A stretch of DNA of 64,000 nt from Pseudoalteromonas luteoviolacea S2607 (GTDB taxonomy: Bacteria > Pseudomonadota > Gammaproteobacteria > Enterobacterales > Alteromonadaceae), in the NCBI RefSeq assembly GCF_001625575.1, contig NZ_AUXV01000067.1, forward strand, positions 124,001 through 188,000, written 5' to 3'. The notes beneath the pieces were generated by a model. The model saw only the letters and a program-made list of their open reading frames with translations, had not been told where the DNA came from and did no database searches. This document shows, piece by piece, positions 55,061 through 63,314 of this stretch; the first letter of the stretch is position 1; the number at the start of each line of letters is the position of its first letter. The translations under genes were made by a program, and so were the position numbers.

Positions 55061-55920
55061 GAGATGTCAATATTGTAAATGGCTTTTTCCCTAATAAAAA
55101 TTTTGGAGATGATATGTTTCTAGCTTGTGCTGGAGAATATGTCGAAGGGGATTATGAAGTACGTAATCTAGCAAAAGAAAATAAAGGCTACCTAACTTGG
55201 CTTGCGTATTTATTTAAAAGAGCAAAATCTTATACTTGGCTAGGCGGTACATTTATTGATAAAGATACAACTTTTCCAATGTTGATTTCTATGCTGATTG
55301 AATTCACCTTGGTGAAGCTCGCTGGCGCGAAATTGACCTTTGTTTCCGTTGGTTTATCGAGGGATGTTAATTTAATTAAAAAGCTATCACTAAAGTATAT
55401 TTGCTGGCTGGCTAATGATGTATCAGCGAGAGATAAAGATAGCTTTGAGGCATATAAGCGTCATAACAAAGACATGACTCTGACCGGTGACATTGTAGTC
55501 CTGAACGAGGGGTTGTTTCATAAGGGAGCTAAGCAATCAAATCGTCAACTTCTTTTTGTGAGTGTTGATAAAAATAAGTCGTTACAAATTTTCAATGATA
55601 AGCAAAGTGTATTCAAACACTTATCTAGTACTCCAGCTGTAGTACAAGTAACTAGTCCATATCAGGCTGAGTCTCAAAAGAGGCTGTCAGAAGAGATATG
55701 TAGCTCTTTGGGGTGTAGTTATGACTGCATTGATTATAGCTCTTTTAAAGAAGTGCTAGAGCTTATTGCAGAGTCAGAATGTGTAATCACTGATAGGCTG
55801 CATGTTGCGATTGCTGGAGTAATTAATAACAAACCAGTTTATTTATTTGGTGTTAGTGAAAAGTTGAAAGGTATCAATGATCTGTTGGACACACGTGGCC
55901 TTCTTACATTGGTTTCGTAA
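55057..55920 (+). CDS. Polysaccharide pyruvyltransferase family protein
   Basis: Likely adds a pyruvate ketal, a negative charge, to the polymer from phosphoenolpyruvate. The 287-residue protein has the PF04230-type opening NFGDDMFLACAGE and the C-terminal signature CVITDRLHVAIAGVINNKP, with a GDIVVLN segment between. The start is a TTG at 55057-55059 that overlaps the previous TGA, with GGTGG 7 bases upstream. No ATG occurs near, so TTG is probably right. Related family members act on cell-wall or EPS sugars; the acceptor here is unknown. Confidence 0.83.
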   Translation: MRDVNIVNGFFPNKNFGDDMFLACAGEYVEGDYEVRNLAKENKGYLTWLAYLFKRAKSYTWLGGTFIDKDTTFPMLISMLIEFTLVKLAGAKLTFVSVGLSRDVNLIKKLSLKYICWLANDVSARDKDSFEAYKRHNKDMTLTGDIVVLNEGLFHKGAKQSNRQLLFVSVDKNKSLQIFNDKQSVFKHLSSTPAVVQVTSPYQAESQKRLSEEICSSLGCSYDCIDYSSFKEVLELIAESECVITDRLHVAIAGVINNKPVYLFGVSEKLKGINDLLDTRGLLTLVS

Positions 55921-55943
55921 CAACTTATTTGAAAGAGTGAAGA

Positions 55944-57044
55944 ATGAAAACTAATGCCGAAGTAATTAAAGTTGATGTAAGTCTAATAATTTCAGGCTTT
56001 TTTGCATTTTTGACTTTTGGTAACTTAGTGGTTGCTCTTACTGTCGTCCCTTATTTTAAAGAGCCATTGTTTTATTCAGTTTATATACTAAATTCTATGA
56101 TATTGCTCTTTGCATACTCTAGGCTAAAACCGACTTACTGGAGTTTTCAACACGATAAAAGTGCTAGTCTTTACATTAAGTTTATAGGCATCTTATCTTC
56201 ACTGCTAATTCTTAGTATTTACGTCGCGCAAGGAATGCCTAGTTTAATCGATTTTAGAACGAGTAATCATCATTCTCTAGGTATCATTTGGCTGCTTTTG
56301 AACGTGTGTTTATTAATATCGCCGCTTGGTAACGTTAAAAAGAGCTATTTCTATATAGCTGTTACCTTGGTTGGTGTGTTGCTCACGGGGTCAAGACTTT
56401 ACCTGCTTATCTATATGGTACTTACCATGTTAGTTTTTGGTGTTAAACTTAAAAGTATAAAGACTGTTATAGTTCTTTCCATGACTATCTTGTTATCGAC
56501 TATTTTAGCCGTATTAAGAGAGTCAGGCGGAGGTGTCAACCGAGATGCTATTATATTCTTTCTATTTGAACTAATTGAACGGAATGTATCATTACTTAAT
56601 GGGATAATGCTCAACTATAAGCATTGTGCAAACTCGCTGGAGTATAGTAACCCTATAGGTTTGTTAATACCGAGAGTTTTGTACTCTGATAAAGAGCTCG
56701 TTTTTAATATAAGAGCGTTTATGTGTTTTTATGATAAGAAATTTGTGCCTTCTAAAAGCTCAGGCTTTTTTATGAGTGAATATTTCCTATATTTTGGAAC
56801 CTGGGGAGGTGCAATACTTTCATGTGTCATCGCACTAATTTACTCATATTTACTGGTTAAGTTTTTTAATAGGCTTTCTTATAAGTTTAAGTTGATATGT
56901 TTCCCATTATTGTTCTTGGGTATTTTTGGGCCAATTGAAGGGTTGTATACTGCTTCATTTCAGATTGGTCTGATGTTATTTGTGATATTTGTTATATATG
57001 AGTTAATGCCGAAAAATGAAGGTTATTCTGTCTCCTCATCCTGA
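55944..57044 (+). CDS. Polytopic membrane protein, candidate repeat-unit polymerase (Wzy)
   Basis: A 366-residue protein with about ten transmembrane helices and a larger hydrophilic loop between about residues 190 and 275, the layout of O-antigen and capsule polymerases. LLTGSRLYLLIYMVLTML resembles the conserved GSR segment of Wzy proteins. Sequence divergence is normal for this class, so the call rests on topology, GSR and context. AT-rich. The next gene starts inside its last 29 bases. Confidence 0.7.
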   Translation: MKTNAEVIKVDVSLIISGFFAFLTFGNLVVALTVVPYFKEPLFYSVYILNSMILLFAYSRLKPTYWSFQHDKSASLYIKFIGILSSLLILSIYVAQGMPSLIDFRTSNHHSLGIIWLLLNVCLLISPLGNVKKSYFYIAVTLVGVLLTGSRLYLLIYMVLTMLVFGVKLKSIKTVIVLSMTILLSTILAVLRESGGGVNRDAIIFFLFELIERNVSLLNGIMLNYKHCANSLEYSNPIGLLIPRVLYSDKELVFNIRAFMCFYDKKFVPSKSSGFFMSEYFLYFGTWGGAILSCVIALIYSYLLVKFFNRLSYKFKLICFPLLFLGIFGPIEGLYTASFQIGLMLFVIFVIYELMPKNEGYSVSSS

Positions 57045-57876
57045 AAAAACTGCTGGCTATAAATTTGATGAAAATTATGCAGAAAAAAACGATTTTCAAA
57101 TTATTAGTTTAAAGTCACCTAGCAAGTTAATTAATCTAGTTCAGTTATTTATCTCACTCCCTTTTGTACCTTTTATGGGTGTTTATGGTGCGATAACGTT
57201 TATTCGTGTTCTAAGTAAGCTGAACGTTGTAAAACAAAGTTCAGAAGTTTGCATCTCTAGGTCATTGTTTCCATCGGTTTTATTGCCTGGTAAGACCTCT
57301 GTTTTATATCACAATATTGAGCTTTTATATTATTTTGAAGAAGCTAAAGCTTCAAAAAGCTTTTTAAAAAAAGCTATTTTTTACCATCAATTCCTCGTAT
57401 TGAAACTCTTTGAGTTTAAGGGATTAGGAAATAACTTAGTTATTTGTCTTTCAATGACTGAGAGCAGGTTATTAAATCGTAAAAAGCGCAATGCGATTTT
57501 CAGTAAAAGTACATTGTTTACACATACGGTGAAAAATGAGCAGTTTTTAAGTGAATTTGATGGGATGGATATTTGCTTTTTCGGAGCCTTCAACAATGTG
57601 AGAAATATTGAAATGGCAGAAAACCTTCAAGAGGTATATCCAAATATTCGCTTTTTTGGACGTCATGGTGAGTTATTGCCCAGTCATCTAAAAGTGAACT
57701 ATAAAGGGGAAATAGACGACTTTTCAAAGTTTGTTAACTCTAATGTACTTGTGATGATTGAAGCTCCAAAAGCTGGTGTTCAGACTAAAGTTGTTGACTG
57801 GCTTGAGAATGGGGGAAAAGTTTTTATCCCGAATAATTTGAGACGTAAGATGTGGGGTAAATTAAATGAACGCTAG
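57016..57876 (+). CDS. Unclassified glycosyltransferase-like protein
   Basis: No family is firmly recognised. The 286-residue product looks like a divergent GT-B enzyme: an N-terminal Rossmann-like half beginning MKVILSPHPEKTAG, a KTSVLYHNIELLYYFEE segment like acceptor-domain NxE motifs of GT4 enzymes, DICFFGAFNNVRNIEMAENL (typical start of the donor-binding half) and GVQTKVVDWLENGGKVFI resembling the GT4 late motif. It is shorter than usual GT4 enzymes. The start lies 29 bases inside wzy with no clear Shine-Dalgarno, suggesting coupling; the end overlaps the next gene by 11 bases. Confidence 0.6.
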   Translation: MKVILSPHPEKTAGYKFDENYAEKNDFQIISLKSPSKLINLVQLFISLPFVPFMGVYGAITFIRVLSKLNVVKQSSEVCISRSLFPSVLLPGKTSVLYHNIELLYYFEEAKASKSFLKKAIFYHQFLVLKLFEFKGLGNNLVICLSMTESRLLNRKKRNAIFSKSTLFTHTVKNEQFLSEFDGMDICFFGAFNNVRNIEMAENLQEVYPNIRFFGRHGELLPSHLKVNYKGEIDDFSKFVNSNVLVMIEAPKAGVQTKVVDWLENGGKVFIPNNLRRKMWGKLNER

Positions 57877-58888
57877 AACAGCTATTATATGCAATTCAAA
57901 TAACCCAGACCTAGCAATGTACTTTAGCAAAAAGGTTAAATATTTCAGAGACGAAGCCTATTTCCTTGCAAATAAAGAAATTGCAAACAACCTGAATATC
58001 GGCTGCTCTTCAGTGTCAAAAGTTTCAGGTCTGAGTTTTGGCCTTATTATCGACTCGTTTTTAGCCTTTATTGTAGTCTTTAAGTTGCTTTTTAATAGAG
58101 TCAATACAGTAGTTTTTGATACTGCACACATCTCAAATCTGCCATTAGCAGTATTGTGTAAAATATGTGGAATTAAGCTGGTTTTTACTATACATGATTG
58201 GAACCCTCATGAAGGCAAGCAGCAAAAAAATGTACTCCTCTACAATAAATTCGTCGATAAAGTGTTAGCGAGTGCTTACATTACCTTTTCAAAAGTGAAT
58301 ACTGACACTAAAGTTTACCAGCTGAGGTTGTCAGGCTTTGAAAAGCAATCTCCAGCACAGCCTGATGGATACTATTTATTTTTTGGCAGAATTGAGCCTT
58401 ATAAAGGTCTCAGGCATTTGGTTAGTATTGCAAAAGCTATGTATGAAAAAGGTTTACCTGAGAAGATCATCGTTGCTGGACGAGGCGAAGACAATTCTAT
58501 AGATGAGTTGAAGGCATTACCTAATGTAGAAGTTATAAATAGGTTTATTTCTGACCAAGAACTTGACGGTCTACTGAAGGGGGCTATAGCTACATTATTA
58601 CCATATGACTCTGCTACTCAAAGCGGCGTGATTTTACACTCTTATTCATATTCTAAGCCAGTCGTCGCTTTTGATGTTGGTGCACTTCACGAATATATCA
58701 ATGATGGAGTAAGTGGTATTTTAGTTGAACATGGAAATACGTCTCTCTTTACAGAGAAAATGCATTATGTAAATGAAAATTATGACTTTTTTATGAGCGG
58801 TGTAGAATCCGAGTTTAAGGAATTTGATGATAATGCGCTTGAAAGACAATACAAAGCGCTATTAGAAAGTTTAAAAGATAATTATTAG
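57866..58888 (+). CDS. GT4-family glycosyltransferase
   Basis: Nucleotide-sugar retaining glycosyltransferase that extends the repeat unit at the cytoplasmic membrane face. The 340-residue product has LVFTIHDWNPHEG in the acceptor half, then YYLFFGRIEPYKGLRHLV (start of the donor half), KIIVAGRGED and LPYDSATQSGVILHSYSYSKPVVAFDVGALHE (outline) with the E-x7-E-like region. Donor unknown; GDP-mannose is plausible because manC follows 7 bases later. Confidence 0.88.
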   Translation: MNARTAIICNSNNPDLAMYFSKKVKYFRDEAYFLANKEIANNLNIGCSSVSKVSGLSFGLIIDSFLAFIVVFKLLFNRVNTVVFDTAHISNLPLAVLCKICGIKLVFTIHDWNPHEGKQQKNVLLYNKFVDKVLASAYITFSKVNTDTKVYQLRLSGFEKQSPAQPDGYYLFFGRIEPYKGLRHLVSIAKAMYEKGLPEKIIVAGRGEDNSIDELKALPNVEVINRFISDQELDGLLKGAIATLLPYDSATQSGVILHSYSYSKPVVAFDVGALHEYINDGVSGILVEHGNTSLFTEKMHYVNENYDFFMSGVESEFKEFDDNALERQYKALLESLKDNY

Positions 58889-58895
58889 GTGATTT

Positions 58896-60305
58896 ATGAT
58901 TTTACCAGTGATCATGGCTGGAGGCTCTGGCACAAGATTGTGGCCACTGTCAAGGGGCAATTATCCAAAGCAGTTCTTGAAGCTGTGCGGTGAGCACACA
59001 ATGTTACAGCAAACCGTTCTTCGTTTAAGTGGCATCAACCACTCTGCGCCTATGCTGATTTGCAACGAAGAACATCGCTTTATCGCAGCTGAGCAACTAA
59101 GAGCTATAAGCTCTCAAAATAGTGGTATTTTCCTTGAGCCTGTCGGCCGAAATACTGCTCCTGCAATTGCTCTAGCTGCATTAAAAGCGACGAAAGAAAA
59201 TGAAGATGCGCTACTTCTTGTACTTGCTGCTGATCATGTTATTGGCAACCAAGAGGCATTTACAAAAAGCGTTGAAGCTGCAAAGCCTCTTGCTGAGTCA
59301 GGCAAACTCGTAACATTTGGTATTGTAGGGAATAAACCTGAGACAGGTTACGGGTACATTAAGCGTGGAGAGTCAGTAAATACAGATTCTTTCCACGTTG
59401 CAGAGTTTGTCGAAAAGCCAGATCTTGATACAGCTAAAAAATATTTAGAATCGGGTGAATATTACTGGAATAGCGGTATGTTTATGTTTAAGGCATCAGC
59501 ATATTTAAGTGAGCTACAAGCACACCGCCCAGATATCTATAAAGCTTGTGTAGCTGCTTCTGAAAATAGCAGTACTGATCTTGACTTTATTAGAATTGAT
59601 AAAGAAGCCTTTGAGTCATGCCCAGATGAGTCAGTAGACTATGCTGTAATGGAGCACACTAAACATGCTGTAGTTGTTCCTATGGATGCAGACTGGAATG
59701 ATGTTGGCGGGTTTTCTGCCCTGTGGGATGTTCAAGAGAAAGATGCTCATGGCAACGTATTTCTTGGGGACGTAAAATCAAAAGAAACCAAGAACACATT
59801 GGTTTACGGCGAAGGCAAGTTGGTTGCTACAGTTGGTGTGGAAGACCTTGTTATCATTAATACCAAGGACGCCATATTAGTTGCAGACAAAAATAAAGCG
59901 CAAGATGTGAAATTGATAGTTAACGAACTGAAGGCGCAGGAAAGGCAAGAAGTTACATTCCATCGAGAAGTATATCGACCTTGGGGTAAATATGACTCTA
60001 TTGATAGTGGTGAACGTTTTCAAGTAAAACGCATTACAGTAAAGCCTGGTGCTAAGCTGTCTGTGCAAATGCATCACCACAGAGCTGAGCATTGGATTGT
60101 TGTTTCTGGTACGGCTAAAGTACTAATTGGTGACAAAGAACAATTCGTTACTGAGAATGAGTCTGTATATATCCCAATAACTGAAATACATGCTTTGGAA
60201 AACCCAGGTAAGGTAGATTTAGAGCTGATCGAGGTTCAATCAGGTACTTACTTAGGTGAAGATGATATTGTTCGTTTCGAAGATAGATACGGAAGAGTTA
60301 AATAA
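58896..60305 (+). CDS. manC: Mannose-1-phosphate guanylyltransferase / mannose-6-phosphate isomerase
   Basis: Bifunctional type II enzyme that makes GDP-mannose from mannose-1-phosphate and GTP and can isomerise fructose-6-phosphate. The 469-residue product has the nucleotidyltransferase signature PVIMAGGSGTRLWPLSR and YPKQFL, FVEKPD (lysine at the active site), and a C-terminal cupin domain (about 345-465, RPWGKYDSIDSGERFQVKRI, then QMHHHRAEHWIVVSG with metal histidines). Followed by manB with a 1-base overlap. Confidence 0.96.
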   Translation: MILPVIMAGGSGTRLWPLSRGNYPKQFLKLCGEHTMLQQTVLRLSGINHSAPMLICNEEHRFIAAEQLRAISSQNSGIFLEPVGRNTAPAIALAALKATKENEDALLLVLAADHVIGNQEAFTKSVEAAKPLAESGKLVTFGIVGNKPETGYGYIKRGESVNTDSFHVAEFVEKPDLDTAKKYLESGEYYWNSGMFMFKASAYLSELQAHRPDIYKACVAASENSSTDLDFIRIDKEAFESCPDESVDYAVMEHTKHAVVVPMDADWNDVGGFSALWDVQEKDAHGNVFLGDVKSKETKNTLVYGEGKLVATVGVEDLVIINTKDAILVADKNKAQDVKLIVNELKAQERQEVTFHREVYRPWGKYDSIDSGERFQVKRITVKPGAKLSVQMHHHRAEHWIVVSGTAKVLIGDKEQFVTENESVYIPITEIHALENPGKVDLELIEVQSGTYLGEDDIVRFEDRYGRVK

Positions 60306-61744
60306 TGACCAACGCGAGTCAATTAATTAAGCAAAGCGGAATTGAGTTTGGGACAAGTGGTGCGAGAGGTTTAGTTGAGCAATTTACGCCTCAAGCTTGC
60401 TATGCGTTTACTGTCGCTTTTATTAAAGCGTTGGAAGGTGAATTCTCGTTTCAGAGAGTTGCGATAGCAATAGACAATCGTCCGAGCAGTTATGCTATGG
60501 CTAAATCTATTTCTGCGATGGTAAAACATCTGGGCTTTGAAGCTGAGTTTTTTGGTGTATTACCAACACCTGCACTCGCATTTTACGCGCTTCAAAATCG
60601 CATGCCATGCATAATGGTCACGGGTAGTCATATCCCTTTTGACCGTAATGGATTAAAGTTTTATCGTCCTGATGGTGAAATCTCAAAAGCTGATGAAGCT
60701 AAGATCATTAGTTGCAACGAGAGTGTTACTGTTCCAAATAGTGAAGATGAACTGGATATATTGCACAGCGCAACTAATTTGTACATAGAGAGATATACAC
60801 AACACTTCCCAAATAAACCATTTTCTGGAAAAAGGTTGGGTATATATGAGCATTCAAGTGCGGGACGAGATATTTATAAAAAAATATTTGAATCACTTGG
60901 TGCAGAAGTGATCTCTTTGGGAAGAAGTGACCAATTTGTGCCGATTGATACTGAAGCAGTCTCTGATGAAGATAAGAGCAAGGCTTTGAATTGGTCTAAA
61001 GAGCTAAATCTAGATGCCATTTTTTCGACCGACGGCGATGGGGATAGACCTCTCATTGCTGAAGAGTTTGGTAATTGGCTTAGAGGTGACATTTTAGGCC
61101 TAGCTACTGCAAAATATTTGAAAGCAAAGCTGCTGGCAACTCCTGTCAGTTGCAATACTGCCATTGAGTTATCTGATGCTTTTGAAAAAGTAGTGCGAAC
61201 TAAAATTGGTTCTCCATATGTTATTGAAGCGTTTGGTGAGCAAGATGAAAACTTAAAACCTTATGCTGGCTTTGAAGCCAATGGAGGTTTTTTGTTAGGA
61301 ACAGATTGTAACTACGGAGGCGGTGTATTCCATGCATTGCCAACGAGAGATGCCGTATTACCGGCTCTCGTGCTTTTCAATGAAGCTTGGTCCAATCAAT
61401 CGGGAATTAGTGAACTGATTGCAGAACTTCCTCGTCGGTTCACTGCAAGCGACCGAATTAAGGAATTTCCGAGGGAAATTAGCCTTTCTTTGATAGATAA
61501 GTTTGCTAATTCAGAAGATATGAGGGGCAAACTTCAAGAAGAGCTGTCTATTGAAGGAACTCTAGAATCATCTAGTGAAATAGATGGATACAGAATGGTC
61601 TTCACAAGTAATGAGATAGTTCACTTCAGACCGTCAGGTAATGCACCTGAACTAAGATGTTATGCTGAAGCTGATACGCAAGAACGAGCAGAAAATTTGG
61701 TTGAACTTGCGCTTAAAACGCTCAAAGCGCTCTCTATCGCTTAA
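60305..61744 (+). CDS. manB: Phosphomannomutase (GSHIP-type phosphohexomutase)
   Basis: Interconverts mannose-6-phosphate and mannose-1-phosphate to feed ManC. The 479-residue product has IEFGTSGARG (phosphate loop 1), the phosphoserine loop VTGSHIPFDRNGLKF with Ser108, metal loop STDGDGDRPLI, and the sugar-binding GFEANGGF. The phosphoserine loop has GSHIP in place of the common ASHNP, a variant shared by a recognisable subgroup. GFEANGGF in place of GEMSGH-like motifs also places it outside the CpsG/AlgC type, so phosphoglucomutase activity is not excluded, but manC adjacency supports mannose. Confidence 0.87.
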   Translation: MTNASQLIKQSGIEFGTSGARGLVEQFTPQACYAFTVAFIKALEGEFSFQRVAIAIDNRPSSYAMAKSISAMVKHLGFEAEFFGVLPTPALAFYALQNRMPCIMVTGSHIPFDRNGLKFYRPDGEISKADEAKIISCNESVTVPNSEDELDILHSATNLYIERYTQHFPNKPFSGKRLGIYEHSSAGRDIYKKIFESLGAEVISLGRSDQFVPIDTEAVSDEDKSKALNWSKELNLDAIFSTDGDGDRPLIAEEFGNWLRGDILGLATAKYLKAKLLATPVSCNTAIELSDAFEKVVRTKIGSPYVIEAFGEQDENLKPYAGFEANGGFLLGTDCNYGGGVFHALPTRDAVLPALVLFNEAWSNQSGISELIAELPRRFTASDRIKEFPREISLSLIDKFANSEDMRGKLQEELSIEGTLESSSEIDGYRMVFTSNEIVHFRPSGNAPELRCYAEADTQERAENLVELALKTLKALSIA

Positions 61745-62147
61745 TATTAATTAAATCGAGCGGTTTATGGCTTACTAGGGGTTGATAAAGTATTTTTATC
61801 AACCCCTTTAACCTATTCCCTTTAGAGGTAATGTGTAAGTTGACGTACTTTAAATGGATGCATGGAATAGTAAGAAGTCGTAGCTCGATTTGGTTTTCTT
61901 GAACTCAGCCTGTTGTTACAAAACATATTCTTATCAACGCTTGGTCGTTGTTGATAGCCGCTTTTGAATAGTCTGCGGGAGTTCAGGCTAGTAACTGTTT
62001 AACTCTCAATCGTAATTTCCTCTAACTTTAAAATTTCTGACATTTTTCCCCTTCATTATGTCCTTGTTAGCTTAATTCGAAAATTTAATGTCGCCTCTGA
62101 TGGGACGTTGAAGCTTAGTCTACTAAATGGCAGGCAGGGAAAAGTAA
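61745..62147. other. Intergenic region between manB and ugd
   Basis: After the terminator there are about 340 bases with no credible gene. It presumably contains the ugd promoter; I see no clear operator. An AGGGA lies about 10 bases before ugd. Confidence 0.45.
61777..61807 (+). terminator. Terminator after manB
   Basis: AGGGGTTGATAAA (61777-61789) pairs perfectly with TTTATCAACCCCT (61795-61807) around a 5-base loop; the following T-tract is short (TTAACC). Confidence 0.75.
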
Positions 62148-63314
62148 ATGAAAATAGCGGTTGCAGGAATAGGCTATGTAGGGCTTTCCAATGCAGTATT
62201 GTTGGCCCAGCACAATGAAGTCATGGCTTTCGATATCGATGAAAGTAAAGTCAGTGCGATAAATAATGGCATATCGCCAATTCTAGACGAAGATATTAGT
62301 GAGTACCTGAAAAGTTCGAAATTACGGCTCGCTGCAACCTCTGATAAAGTTGAAGCATTTTCACATGCAGAGTTCGTGATAGTCGCTACCCCGACCAATT
62401 ACGATCCAATAACAAATTGCTTTAACACAACTTCAGTTGAGGCGGTTATTGAAGATATTATCTCGATTAATCCTGCTGCACACATAATAATAAAGTCTAC
62501 AGTGCCTGTCGGCTATACGCTTGGGCTACAACATAAATACCAATCTGAACAGATAATCTTTTCGCCTGAATTTCTAAGAGAGGGTAAAGCTCTTCATGAC
62601 AACCTATATCCCTCGAGAATTATTGTAGGCAGCAAAAGTCAGAAGGCTCATCATTTTGCTGAGCTGATGTCACATGGTGCAAAGAAAAAGGATGTGGAAA
62701 CTTTGTTTACCGGCTCTACAGAAGCTGAGGCAGTGAAACTGTTTTCAAATACTTATTTGGCAATGCGGATCGCTTATTTTAACGAGTTAGATAGTTACTC
62801 AGAAGCACATCAGCTAAATACACGCGAAATTATCAAGGGAGTAGGGCTAGACCCAAGAATAGGCGATCATTATAACAACCCTTCATTTGGTTATGGTGGA
62901 TATTGCCTACCTAAAGATACTAAACAGCTGGTGGCAAACTACCAAGATGTGCCAAGCAATATCATCGGTGCTATTGTTGATGCAAATAGAACCAGAAAAG
63001 ACTTTGTGGCCGAGTCGATATTAAAGAGGCAACCAAAGGTTGTTGGAATACATCGATTAGTCATGAAATCTGGTTCAGATAATTTCAGAGCTTCTGCCAT
63101 TCAAGGTGTTATGAAGCGAATTAAAGCAAAAGGAATTGAAGTGATCATCTATGAACCAACGTATCGCGAAGAGAGGTTTTTTAATTCAAGGGTCATTACT
63201 AACTTAGCGCAGTTGAAGCAGGAGGCAGATATTATAGTGACGAACAGAATGTCTCAGGATTTAGAGGATGTTGAGTATAAAGTCTATACACGAGACTTAT
63301 TTGGTAAGGACTGA
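62148..63314 (+). CDS. ugd: UDP-glucose 6-dehydrogenase
   Basis: NAD-dependent four-electron oxidation of UDP-glucose to UDP-glucuronate. The 388-residue product has the NAD motif KIAVAGIGYVGLSNAVLL, VIVATPTNYD, SPEFLREGKALHDNLYPSRI and the catalytic-loop FGYGGYCLPKDTKQL with Cys253. Length matches the short Ugd class of enterobacteria. It has its own upstream region and so is probably a separate transcription unit, but functionally belongs to the polysaccharide locus. UDP-glucuronate could also go to lipid A or core modification. Confidence 0.96.
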   Translation: MKIAVAGIGYVGLSNAVLLAQHNEVMAFDIDESKVSAINNGISPILDEDISEYLKSSKLRLAATSDKVEAFSHAEFVIVATPTNYDPITNCFNTTSVEAVIEDIISINPAAHIIIKSTVPVGYTLGLQHKYQSEQIIFSPEFLREGKALHDNLYPSRIIVGSKSQKAHHFAELMSHGAKKKDVETLFTGSTEAEAVKLFSNTYLAMRIAYFNELDSYSEAHQLNTREIIKGVGLDPRIGDHYNNPSFGYGGYCLPKDTKQLVANYQDVPSNIIGAIVDANRTRKDFVAESILKRQPKVVGIHRLVMKSGSDNFRASAIQGVMKRIKAKGIEVIIYEPTYREERFFNSRVITNLAQLKQEADIIVTNRMSQDLEDVEYKVYTRDLFGKD

